64,000 bases of DNA from Acidobacteriaceae bacterium. GTDB taxonomy: Bacteria > Acidobacteriota > Terriglobia > Terriglobales > Acidobacteriaceae. The stretch spans positions 40,801 to 104,800 of the forward strand of contig JANXYB010000045.1 in NCBI GenBank assembly GCA_025350325.1, given 5' to 3'. The position numbers and the translations under genes were made by a program. This document shows, piece after piece, positions 7,345 through 15,540 of the stretch (positions are counted from its first letter, which is position 1; every line of letters begins with the position of its first letter). The notes below the pieces were generated by a model that searched no databases, was not told where the DNA came from, and saw only the letters and a program-made list of their open reading frames with translations.

Positions 7345-8445
7345 TTATCGGATGGTCGCAATTCTCTGCCCGGCCAGAGTAGCAAGTTGATCGGCAATGC
7401 GCTCTGCTGCTCCAGGATGGGCCTGGGTGCGCGCAGCAACGGCCATCGATGCCAGCCGCGCAGGAGAAGTCAGCAGTAACTTTAGAGCGGTAAGCAATTT
7501 TGCCGGATTCGCCAATTCGAACTCCTCCAGCATCACGGCCGCTCCAGCAGTCACCATTTCCTCTGCATTGCGTTTCTGATGATTGTCGGCGGCGGCGGCA
7601 AACGGTACCAGCAGGGCCGGCTTTCCGGCTGCGGCTAACTCTGCAACCGTGGACGCGCCGCTGCGCGCCATTACCAGGTTGGCTTGCGCGAAACGCGCCG
7701 GCATGTCATCGAAAAAAGGATTCACCTTCCATCTTTCAGGATCGGCCCCGCTCGCAGTATATGCCGCCTGTGTCGATTCCAGATGACGCACTCCACTCTG
7801 GTGCAGCACGGTGAGTCCCGGCACGGCGTCGAGCAGATCAAGCATGATTAGGGGTAAGGTCAGATTGAAAAGCCGTGCCCCCTGCGATCCGCCAAAAATC
7901 AGCAGGTGCAGCGAGTCGCCGACCGGTGGCTTCAGGGTGAAAAACTCCGGCCGCACCGGAATTCCCGTCACCTCAACGTTATGAAACCATGCCGCTGCCG
8001 ACGCGAAGTTGACAGCCGCTGCCTGCACGCGTTTGCCGACCAGCCGGTTGGCCAATCCGGGAACCGCATTGGGCTCAAACGCCATGGCGGGCACGCGCAG
8101 TTGCAAAGCCGCTGCCATACCCGGGCCCGACGCGTAACCGCCAACGCCGAAAACCACATTGGGCTTGAATTCCTTAATCAGCTTTCTGCAGCCTGCCACA
8201 CTGCGCGGTAATTCGAGCATGGTGCGCAGGCGCGTGTAGAACGACACATTTTTGAGCGGTCCAACATCTACCAGCCGCAGTTGAAATCCTGCCTCTGGCA
8301 CCAGGCGCATTTCCATGCCGCGCGCAGTGCCGACAAAGAGCACATCCGCATCGTGGCGCGACACCAGTTCGCGAGCCACGGCAAGTGCTGGAATGATGTG
8401 ACCGCCGGTGCCGCCTCCGGCGATGAGAACGCGCAATGCCGACAA
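7345..8445 (-). CDS. murG: UDP-GlcNAc--undecaprenyl-pyrophosphoryl-MurNAc-pentapeptide transferase
   Basis: MurG converts lipid I to lipid II by adding GlcNAc at the inner face of the membrane (GT28 family). The first glycine loop GGGTGGHIIPALA lies right at the N-terminus. Other landmarks are FGVGGYASGP (second G-loop), FEPNAVPG, FGGSQGARLFN, and the UDP-GlcNAc-binding stretch MARSGASTVAELAAAGKPALLVP. TTG at 8443-8445 was chosen as start because AGAGAGG precedes it at proper distance and places the G-loop where it usually lies. An upstream ATG at 8493 has no Shine-Dalgarno and would add 16 atypical residues. Confidence 0.95.
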   Translation of the reverse strand: MSALRVLIAGGGTGGHIIPALAVARELVSRHDADVLFVGTARGMEMRLVPEAGFQLRLVDVGPLKNVSFYTRLRTMLELPRSVAGCRKLIKEFKPNVVFGVGGYASGPGMAAALQLRVPAMAFEPNAVPGLANRLVGKRVQAAAVNFASAAAWFHNVEVTGIPVRPEFFTLKPPVGDSLHLLIFGGSQGARLFNLTLPLIMLDLLDAVPGLTVLHQSGVRHLESTQAAYTASGADPERWKVNPFFDDMPARFAQANLVMARSGASTVAELAAAGKPALLVPFAAAADNHQKRNAEEMVTAGAAVMLEEFELANPAKLLTALKLLLTSPARLASMAVAARTQAHPGAAERIADQLATLAGQRIATIR

Positions 8446-8781
8446 GCTTGCCTCTCTTGGGACCTGCCTACAGTTTCGCAGATTGAAGTGCATTCAATGC
8501 CAAAACTTGGCTGCGCAGAATGAGAAACCAAAAGGCCGCTCATGTTGTATGTCAACCGTCACATCTCGCGAGACCAACACGGAACAATATTGAGCTTTAA
8601 AAATGATGCTGGGAATTGCAGATATGCGCTTGAATCAATTTAATCCGCCCGCTGGTAAACTTCGACAACTTGTTCTCGATCTCGCCCACTGCGTTCGTTC
8701 ACGTCCGCTTGGAAGTGCTGCGGTCTTAGTCGCGGCTCTGCTGCTTCACACCTACTCAAGGGTTACCGCAAGGCTGAACAC
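8446..8781. other. Intergenic stretch without a convincing gene
   Basis: This stretch lies between the murG start (minus) and the TPR fragment (plus). A plus-strand reading from 8603 encodes a short peptide with one hydrophobic segment (GSAAVLVAALLLH), but in a different frame from the TPR reading frame that follows. This could be the decayed N-terminus of a larger membrane-anchored TPR gene. No promoter or repeat stands out. Confidence 0.4.
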
Positions 8782-9165
8782 ATGTATCGCAAAGCCCTAA
8801 AATTGCAGCCGCAAAACGCCCTTGTGCGCAAGAACCTCGGGACCGACCTGATCGCCCAACACAAATATCAGCAAGGCTGGGAAAGCTATCAAACCGCCCT
8901 TGACCTTGATCCGAAGATATTCGAAAACCACGTCGCGGCGATTGTGCCCAACAATGCCGCCATCGCGGAACGCGGGGCGATGAACTACTACATGGCCAAG
9001 GGCTGCATTCGCTCGGGAAAAAACGAGTGCGCCCTCGAGTATTTACGCAAATCGGTCAGCGAAGGTTTTGTAAAGCCAGAAACAATCATGGCGGATCGGT
9101 CCTTTGCAGCGTTGCTAAATTTCCCGGAGTTTCAGCAATTCCTGACCGAACAACAAGCACGCTAA
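8782..9165 (+). CDS. TPR-repeat protein, probably truncated
   Basis: The 127-aa reading has TPR-like helices: YRKALKLQPQNALVRKNLGT (about 2-21), then YQQGWESYQTALDLDP, and a further pair around AKGCIRSGKNECALEYLRKSVSEGF. The C-terminus (MADRSFAALLNFPEFQQFL) is the typical end of acidobacterial-style TPR proteins. The same frame continues upstream of the ATG with TPR-like residues (LLKGYRKAEHMYRKAL) but soon meets a stop, so the N-terminal repeats seem lost. It lies on the opposite strand to its dcw neighbours. It may be a remnant; expression is uncertain. Confidence 0.5.
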   Translation: MYRKALKLQPQNALVRKNLGTDLIAQHKYQQGWESYQTALDLDPKIFENHVAAIVPNNAAIAERGAMNYYMAKGCIRSGKNECALEYLRKSVSEGFVKPETIMADRSFAALLNFPEFQQFLTEQQAR

Positions 9166-9229
9166 GCGGCAGGTTCGTCGCTTCCGCGTGCTCACAGCGG
9201 CCGGCCGGGCTTTCCGGGCGACACGCTAG

Positions 9230-10324
9230 TCAGTTGACCTTCTTTGAAATATTCAGCAAGATCCCAATTCCAGCGAGTGTGAAAAACAAAGACGTCCCGC
9301 CGGAAGAGATGAACGGGAGCGGAATCCCTTTGGTCGGCAGCAGCGATAGCACCACGCTGATGTTAAAGAATGCCTGCAGCAAGATCGCCGTCGTGATACC
9401 AAAGGCTGTTAGCCGTGCGAACGGATCGGTAGAGCGAAACGCAGTGCGCAAGCCGCGGTAGCCAAGCACAAGGAACAAAATGAGGATGCAAATTGCGCCG
9501 ATAAATCCGAGTTCTTCCGCGATGTTGGCGAAAATAAAATCGGTCGAAGCCTCTGGCAGATAGAAAAGCTTTTGCATGCCCTCCATGTATCCACGGCCCA
9601 TCACGCCACCCGTGCCGACCGCGATCAAAGACTGATTGATGTGAAAGCCTGCGCCCTGCGGATCGGAATCCGGATGAAGAAAGACCAGCATGCGCTGCCG
9701 CCGCCAGGGAACCCAGAACAGCAGCGCGGCCAGCGGCGGCAATGCGGCTCCGACAGCAAGCGCAAGATACTTCCACTCCATTCCGGCCAGCACCATCATC
9801 ATCGCTGTAACGCCCGCAACGACCAGTGCCGTGCCTAGGTCCGGCTGCTTCACAATCAGCAGCACGAACGCCACTGGCATGATGGCTGCACGCATCAACG
9901 TATGTCGCCAGTCGTTCATGGTGTTGAGGCGTGTATGCAGAAACCAGGCCAGGAACAGGATGATCACCGGCTTCGCGATTTCCGATGGCTGAAACGTGAA
10001 GAAGCTTCCAAATCGAATCCAACGATGAGTGTTGTGCGAATCGCGAAAAAAGAAAACCAGCACCAGCAGCATCGTGGTGAGCGAGATTGCGGGATAGATG
10101 AAGCGCGGGGAATTGTAGCGGCTATAGTCGATGCGCATCAGCGCAACCATAGTCAGCATGCCGGCCAGCGCCCATCCTGCCTGCCTGCCTACAAATGCGT
10201 ACGGGGAGTGATAGCGCTCCTGCGCCACGACGGCCGAGGCTGAAAACACCATCGCCAGTCCGACAACGACCAGCAATAGGGTCGTAAAGAATATCCACTT
10301 ATCGACCCCTACACGTTTAGCCAT
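9230..10324 (-). CDS. ftsW: Septal peptidoglycan glycosyltransferase FtsW (SEDS)
   Basis: FtsW is the integral membrane SEDS polymerase that joins lipid II into glycan strands with its partner PBP FtsI, encoded in the same cluster. The 364-aa protein has about ten hydrophobic helices. Signature stretches are HRWIRFGSFFTFQPSEIAK, VKQPDLGTALV, the large extracytoplasmic loop GAGFHINQSLIAVGTGGVMG, PEASTDFIFANIAEELG, and ISSGGTSL near the end. ATG with GTGGAG six bases upstream supports the start. Its position next to murG and murD is conventional. Confidence 0.95.
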   Translation of the reverse strand: MAKRVGVDKWIFFTTLLLVVVGLAMVFSASAVVAQERYHSPYAFVGRQAGWALAGMLTMVALMRIDYSRYNSPRFIYPAISLTTMLLVLVFFFRDSHNTHRWIRFGSFFTFQPSEIAKPVIILFLAWFLHTRLNTMNDWRHTLMRAAIMPVAFVLLIVKQPDLGTALVVAGVTAMMMVLAGMEWKYLALAVGAALPPLAALLFWVPWRRQRMLVFLHPDSDPQGAGFHINQSLIAVGTGGVMGRGYMEGMQKLFYLPEASTDFIFANIAEELGFIGAICILILFLVLGYRGLRTAFRSTDPFARLTAFGITTAILLQAFFNISVVLSLLPTKGIPLPFISSGGTSLFFTLAGIGILLNISKKVN

Positions 10325-10594
10325 TTACCACTCCACGGACGAAGACCTGTCCGAGGCGACCCCGGATTCAACATTGATCATCCTGAAGATATGGTTTCAT
10401 GCGCGGGCTGTGGAGATTCGGGACCGGGTGGGATCATGAATCAAAGTGGTCAATTTACGCGCCGCTACCGCTGGCATAGATAGCGCGTACCTGATGGGAA
10501 ACTGCGACCGCGTCGAAGCCGTATTGAGGTTGCAACGGTCTCAAGACTGGCAGCCATGAAATGACATATGAGAGCCGTTAATCAATGCGACCCG

Positions 10595-11974
10595 CTAGAC
10601 GTTTTGCCAGACTTTCCAGCCGCGCCATTCGTTGACAAGTTCCTTGAAGACACGGCCACGATGCTCATAGCTTTCAAATTGATCAAAGCTTGAGCAGGCT
10701 GGCGCCAGCAACACCACTTCGCCCGGTCGGGCAGCCATCGCCGCGGCATTCACGGCTTTAGCCAACGTTTCGCAGGAGTGAATTGAAACTACCCCGCGCA
10801 ACTGCGACTCAATCTTGGCGGCGGCAGAACCGATGGTGTAGACCGCTTTTACATGGCCGCGCAGCAACTGCGTTAGCTGCGTGTAATCGGAATTCTTGTC
10901 TTTGCCACCCATAATAAGGTGGACACCGGAGGCAAACGAGGCGATCGCTTTGGCAGTCGCGTCAACATTGGTTGCCTTGGAGTCGTTGTAGATCTCGACG
11001 CCATTGATCGTGGCGACGTACTCAAGCCGATGCTCGACCGCCTTGAAGTTCTCGATGGCCTTGCGAATAGTTTCTGCCTGGGCCCCGGCGAGGCGCGCCG
11101 CACACACCGCTGCCAAGACGTTTTCTACGTTGTGCTCGCCCTTCAACGGAATGCCTTTTAACGGCATCACCGTCTCAGGAGTCGCGTCTTTTCCAGAGCG
11201 ATATAGGACGAATCCATCTTCAACCCAGGCGCCTTGCTCGACCGGGTGCTCGAACGAAAACCAATAGACGTTTGCTTTGGACCGGCTGGCAGATTCCGCG
11301 GCACGCACGTTGTCAGCGTTCAACACGACAAAGTCCTGATCGTTTTGCGCGGCAAAAATGCGCTCCTTGGCCAGCGCATAATTTTCAAAACTGCCGTGGC
11401 GGTCAAGGTGGTCGGGAGTGATGTTCAGGATCACAGCGATCGTGGGGTGAAACTGCTCCGTGCTTTCAAGTTGAAAGCTGGACACCTCAAGCACCGACCA
11501 GGTCTGATCCGTGCTCTCCTCAATCAGTGCGACCACCGGCACGCCGATGTTGCCGCCCACCAGCGTTGGCAGGCCGGCCTGCTCCAGAATTTCGCCAAGC
11601 AGCGAAGTCGTGGTGGTCTTTCCGTTGGACCCGGTGACCGCCAGAATTTTTCCCTTGAGGAAGCGGGCGGCGAGTTCCAATTCACCGATTACGGAACGGC
11701 CAAAGCTTTTAGCTTGCACCAGTTCCGGCGTGTCGAGGGGCACTCCCGGACTCACTACGATCAGGTCCTGGCGGCGAAACGTCAGCAGCCCGTGCCCGCC
11801 TGCCTCGACCATTATGCCCGCGTCTAGAAGGGCTGGAATGTCTTTGGCCAAGGCCTCGGCGCTGCGAATATCTGAAACGGTTACCTGGGCCCCGCGGTGG
11901 CGCAGAAACAATGCCGCGGCCAGACCGGATTTTCCCAGCCCCACGACCAGCACTTTTTTGCCTTTGAGTTCCAT
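10595..11974 (-). CDS. murD: UDP-N-acetylmuramoylalanine--D-glutamate ligase
   Basis: MurD adds D-Glu to UDP-MurNAc-L-Ala with ATP. The 459-aa protein begins with the Rossmann loop VLVVGLGKSGLAAA (about 9-22). The ATP site is AVTGSNGKTTTTSLLGE (about 113-129), with the Mur ligase middle motif LNITPDHLDRHGS. The C-terminal domain includes YNDSKATNVDAT and LLAPACSSFDQFESYEHRG. It precedes ftsW by 270 nt of non-coding DNA and follows mraY by 68 nt, all on the minus strand. Confidence 0.97.
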   Translation of the reverse strand: MELKGKKVLVVGLGKSGLAAALFLRHRGAQVTVSDIRSAEALAKDIPALLDAGIMVEAGGHGLLTFRRQDLIVVSPGVPLDTPELVQAKSFGRSVIGELELAARFLKGKILAVTGSNGKTTTTSLLGEILEQAGLPTLVGGNIGVPVVALIEESTDQTWSVLEVSSFQLESTEQFHPTIAVILNITPDHLDRHGSFENYALAKERIFAAQNDQDFVVLNADNVRAAESASRSKANVYWFSFEHPVEQGAWVEDGFVLYRSGKDATPETVMPLKGIPLKGEHNVENVLAAVCAARLAGAQAETIRKAIENFKAVEHRLEYVATINGVEIYNDSKATNVDATAKAIASFASGVHLIMGGKDKNSDYTQLTQLLRGHVKAVYTIGSAAAKIESQLRGVVSIHSCETLAKAVNAAAMAARPGEVVLLAPACSSFDQFESYEHRGRVFKELVNEWRGWKVWQNV

Positions 11975-12042
11975 TTATCGATCCGTCCTACAGGTGTTCG
12001 TGGCACGCGCTCTTTTCATTGTGCAGCGGATGCCGGGCCTTA

Positions 12043-13176
12043 CTAACGCAGTTTCAGTGTTGTTAGTGCAAATAATGCAAAAACCAGAGCGCCGATCCAG
12101 AATCGAACAATCACTTTCGATTCGCTCCACCCGAGCTGTTCGAAATGATGATGAAGGGGCGCCATCTTGAAGATACGCTTTTTTCGAAGCTTGTAGCTGC
12201 CGACCTGCAGCACGACCGACACGGCCTCAAGCACGAAGATGCCGCCGATAAACGGCAATAAAAGTTCCTGGCGAATGATGACCGCTACCGTGCCGATTGC
12301 GCCGCCCAGGGCTAGCGATCCCACGTCGCCCATGAACACTTCTGCGGGGTGGGCGTTGTACCAGAGAAAACCGATTGAGGCGCCGACCATCGATCCGCAA
12401 AAGACGGTCAACTCGCCCGCCATGGGCATGCGCTGCAATTCAAGATAGTCGGCAAAAACCAGGTGGCCGCTGATGTAAGTAAGCACGGCCAGCGCGCCAG
12501 CCGCGATGATGGTGCAGCCGATGGCCAGCCCGTCGAGGCCGTCGGTCAGGTTAACCGCGTTGGTTGAGCCCATCAGCACAAACACTACAAACGCGACGAA
12601 TGGCAAAAATACTAGAAAGCCCATGTGGGGCAGCGAGGCGGCCCCATGCCATTGCAGGTCGGGCCGAAACTGCTTTACGAACGGCACCGTCAAAACAGTC
12701 GAGAACATTTTGAATTGCGAGAGCGTGATCAGCGCGACCGCAACCAGTGCTGCGACCAAAGCCTGCCAAAACAGCTTCGCGCGCGCCGTGAGCCCAAGGT
12801 TGCGACGCTGTACCACCTTGATGTAATCGTCCGCAAAACCAATTGCGCCAAACGCCAGCGTTGATGCAACAGCGATCCAGACAAACACATTTGACGGATC
12901 GGACCACAGCACCGTTGGCAAAATAATCGCGATAACGATTAGCACGCCGCCCATGGTCGGTGTGCCCGACTTCTTCAAATGCGACTGCGGGCCGTCTTCG
13001 CGAATATACTGGCTGATTTGAAATTCGCGCAGTTTCTGAATGACGTAAGGGCCGATAAACAGCGCGATCAGCAGTGCCGTCAGCGATGCAAACACCGTGC
13101 GAAAAGTAAGGTAGCGAAAGATCCGGAACGGATGAAAGAACGGGAACAATTTTTCGTAAAGCAGCCAGTAAAGCAA
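12043..13176 (-). CDS. mraY: Phospho-N-acetylmuramoyl-pentapeptide transferase
   Basis: MraY transfers phospho-MurNAc-pentapeptide to undecaprenyl phosphate to make lipid I. The 377-aa multi-spanning protein carries the family signatures FADDYIKVV, NLTDGLDGLAIG, the MGDVGSLALGG loop, and the HHHFEQLGWSE motif near the C-terminus. The start is TTG at 13174-13176, preceded by GGAG five bases upstream. The product then opens LYWLLYEKLFPFF (first residue read as Met), as in typical MraY proteins. The upstream neighbour is the MBL-fold gene, 79 nt away. Confidence 0.96.
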   Translation of the reverse strand: MLYWLLYEKLFPFFHPFRIFRYLTFRTVFASLTALLIALFIGPYVIQKLREFQISQYIREDGPQSHLKKSGTPTMGGVLIVIAIILPTVLWSDPSNVFVWIAVASTLAFGAIGFADDYIKVVQRRNLGLTARAKLFWQALVAALVAVALITLSQFKMFSTVLTVPFVKQFRPDLQWHGAASLPHMGFLVFLPFVAFVVFVLMGSTNAVNLTDGLDGLAIGCTIIAAGALAVLTYISGHLVFADYLELQRMPMAGELTVFCGSMVGASIGFLWYNAHPAEVFMGDVGSLALGGAIGTVAVIIRQELLLPFIGGIFVLEAVSVVLQVGSYKLRKKRIFKMAPLHHHFEQLGWSESKVIVRFWIGALVFALFALTTLKLR

Positions 13177-13255
13177 GGGTTCTCCAAAGCCGGAATGATG
13201 CGGGGTTCAGACTGATTTTACAGGGCACACCGCGCGGCTCGCTGTGGGCAAAGAT

Positions 13256-14131
13256 CTAAAGTTTGCGAGCCGATTGCCGGGCAAACTCCGCTTCAAACGC
13301 CTTTTCACGGTCGTCGATGTACTGGCTGTAGCCGCCCGCGTCGATGAAAGCATCGTGGTCTCCATCCTTCCAGCGTTGATATTTCGCCTTCATGCCGAAA
13401 TAGCTGCCGTGCGCGCCGAGAAACACATCGCACTTTAAGTCCCTGAGCAACTTGAATTCATGGCGGTAGTCGTCAGCGATCTTCGGGTACTGCTGGTTAC
13501 CGACCAATTTATATCCGGGATTCACATTGGGGCTGCCGACGATCACCACGTGCAGGGTTCGACCGGCTTCATTTTCGTCCAGCGTCCAAGTCGTAGTCCC
13601 CTTGGTATGGCCCGCCGTCATATGCGCAGTCAAAACCGCGTCTCCGAGCCGCACCTGTTCACCATCGTGCAACGCGCGATCGACATGAGTCGGCGGAAAA
13701 TGCATCGATTTGTCCGCCGCATATTGAAAGTCCGATTCCCCTCCCGACTCCACCACCGGAACATCGGCTTCCATCACAAAGTATTTTGCGCCGGTGAGGT
13801 GCTTTATCTCGGCGCTGCCGGCGCAGTGATCGTAATGGGCGTGACTGATGAGCAAAATCTTCGTATCACTAAATTTGAATCCCAGCGTCTCAACGCTTTT
13901 CTTGATGAGCGCCGGCGATGATGCGAGATTGCTGTTGATCAGGATGTTGCCTTGCTTGGTGACGATGAAGTACGCCGCGAGGTCTTCGCTGCCGACGTAA
14001 TAAAGATTGCCGGCGATATGAAACGGCGGGAATGCCGTAGTCCACGCGGCATCGGCATTCAGTGGCCGAGGCAGGGTCACCAGAATGGTCATGCACAAAA
14101 CGATTTTGCTCAATAGTGCCAGGCCCTTCAC
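13256..14131 (-). CDS. Subclass B3-like metallo-beta-lactamase-fold hydrolase inside the dcw cluster
   Basis: The 291-aa exported protein has a signal peptide (about 1-27) and an MBL fold. The zinc ligands fit subclass B3: HAHYDHCAG (H97, H99, D101, H102), AGHTKGTTTW (H175) and LGAHGSYF (H241). Both zinc sites look complete (H/H/H and D/H/H), so hydrolase activity is expected. Beta-lactam hydrolysis is the family precedent, but other substrates are possible. Its GTG start overlaps the murF stop by 4 nt (GTGA), a sign of translational coupling, and mraY follows 79 nt later. The gene is therefore expressed with lipid II synthesis. Whether this is intrinsic beta-lactam protection or a peptidoglycan-related role cannot be told from sequence. 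Confidence 0.88.
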   Translation of the reverse strand: MKGLALLSKIVLCMTILVTLPRPLNADAAWTTAFPPFHIAGNLYYVGSEDLAAYFIVTKQGNILINSNLASSPALIKKSVETLGFKFSDTKILLISHAHYDHCAGSAEIKHLTGAKYFVMEADVPVVESGGESDFQYAADKSMHFPPTHVDRALHDGEQVRLGDAVLTAHMTAGHTKGTTTWTLDENEAGRTLHVVIVGSPNVNPGYKLVGNQQYPKIADDYRHEFKLLRDLKCDVFLGAHGSYFGMKAKYQRWKDGDHDAFIDAGGYSQYIDDREKAFEAEFARQSARKL

Positions 14132-15540
14132 TGCTCCTCCGGCGATGGAAATTGCTTTTTTAAAACATCGATCGCATGTTCAAGCTGCACACCGCGCGAA
14201 CCCTTCACAAGCACCACATCGCCCGGCTGCACGTTTTTCGCGAGCCACTCTCCAGCTGCTGCCGCGTCTGGCAGAAACAACGAAGCGACACCGCCGGCGC
14301 AAGCAGCCGAGGCAAGATGTGCAGCCTTACCCCTCACCCCCACAACCACGTCAAGACCCGCCTCTGCGGCAGCTTTGCCGCATGCAGCATGCAGTGCCGG
14401 CCCATGCTCGCCGAGCTCAAGCATTTCGCCGGCGATCAAAATGCGTCGTCGCGCCGGCCGCGCAGCAAGCGTTTGAATCATTGAACGCAACGCTTCAGGA
14501 TTGGAGTTGTAGCTATCGTTAAGCAGCGTCGCGCCGGCGATCTCTATCACCTCGCCGCGCCTGTTTCCGGTGGTGAGCGTCTCAAGAGCCGCGATTGCAG
14601 CTTTGGCATCGACGCCTGCTTCAATCGCGACAGCCAGCCCAGCCATCGCATTCGACGCATTGTGGGCACCCAGCAAATGCAACGTGAGGTCGCCCTGACT
14701 CTCGCCTGTGCGATATCGAATGTGCAGACCCTCGACATCCTCGGTCACATTGAGAACGCCGGGATTCGCACACGGCCCCACTCCGAAATAAACGACGCGC
14801 CCCGGAAAATCGCGCCCAAATTGCGACACGTAAGGATCGGAGCAATTGAGAAACGCCACGCCGTTGGCGGGCAATGCGGCCACCAATTCAAACTTGGCAC
14901 GTGCGATGCCGGCCTGCCCCTCAATGAAATTTTCGATGTGCGCCGTGCCAACATTGGTCACCACGCCCCAGTCGGGAGCGGCGATGCGCGCTAGAGTCGC
15001 GATCTCGCCAAGATGATTCATGCCCATCTCGATCACCGCATACTCATGCTCCGGTTCAAGCCTCAGTAACTGCAGCGGCAAGCCGAACGCATTGTTCAAA
15101 TTGCCAATCGATTTGAGCACGTTGTATTTCGCACCGAGCGCTGCGGCAATCGCTTCCTTGGTCGTAGTCTTGCCTGCCGAGCCTGTTACCGCGACGACGC
15201 GCTTGCCCCACTGCCTACGGACATGCGCGGCCAGGGCCTGCAGCGCAAGCAGCGGATCTTCGGCGATCAACAGCGGCACGGCAAGCGCCGCGTCTGGCAG
15301 CGTGGCCACACGTGCGCGCGACACCACCGCCGCAACTGCGCCGCCCTCAATTGCGGCTGCAACATAATCGTGACCATCGAGCCGCTCACCACGCACCGCA
15401 AAAAACAATTCACCGCGACCGACCGTGCGCGAGTCGATGGAGCATCCGCTGGCCACCAATGCGCCAGCCTTTGTGACGCTCGCGGGAGCCTCGAGCACCG
15501 CTCCTGCACCAATAGCCGCCTCTGCCAGCGTCAATTTCAT
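14128..15540 (-). CDS. murF: UDP-N-acetylmuramoyl-tripeptide--D-alanyl-D-alanine ligase
   Basis: MurF adds D-Ala-D-Ala to finish the UDP-MurNAc-pentapeptide. The 470-aa protein has the N-terminal domain (SIDSRTVGRGELFFAVRG, typical of MurE/MurF). The ATP motif is AVTGSAGKTTTKEAIA (about 117-132). Further motifs are EMGMNHLGEI and NDSYNSNPEALRS, and the C-terminal domain contains LVKGSRGVQLE. Its ATG overlaps the murE stop by 4 nt (ATGA) and its own stop overlaps the MBL gene by 4 nt, so murE-murF-MBL form a tightly coupled block. Confidence 0.97.
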   Translation of the reverse strand: MKLTLAEAAIGAGAVLEAPASVTKAGALVASGCSIDSRTVGRGELFFAVRGERLDGHDYVAAAIEGGAVAAVVSRARVATLPDAALAVPLLIAEDPLLALQALAAHVRRQWGKRVVAVTGSAGKTTTKEAIAAALGAKYNVLKSIGNLNNAFGLPLQLLRLEPEHEYAVIEMGMNHLGEIATLARIAAPDWGVVTNVGTAHIENFIEGQAGIARAKFELVAALPANGVAFLNCSDPYVSQFGRDFPGRVVYFGVGPCANPGVLNVTEDVEGLHIRYRTGESQGDLTLHLLGAHNASNAMAGLAVAIEAGVDAKAAIAALETLTTGNRRGEVIEIAGATLLNDSYNSNPEALRSMIQTLAARPARRRILIAGEMLELGEHGPALHAACGKAAAEAGLDVVVGVRGKAAHLASAACAGGVASLFLPDAAAAGEWLAKNVQPGDVVLVKGSRGVQLEHAIDVLKKQFPSPEEQ

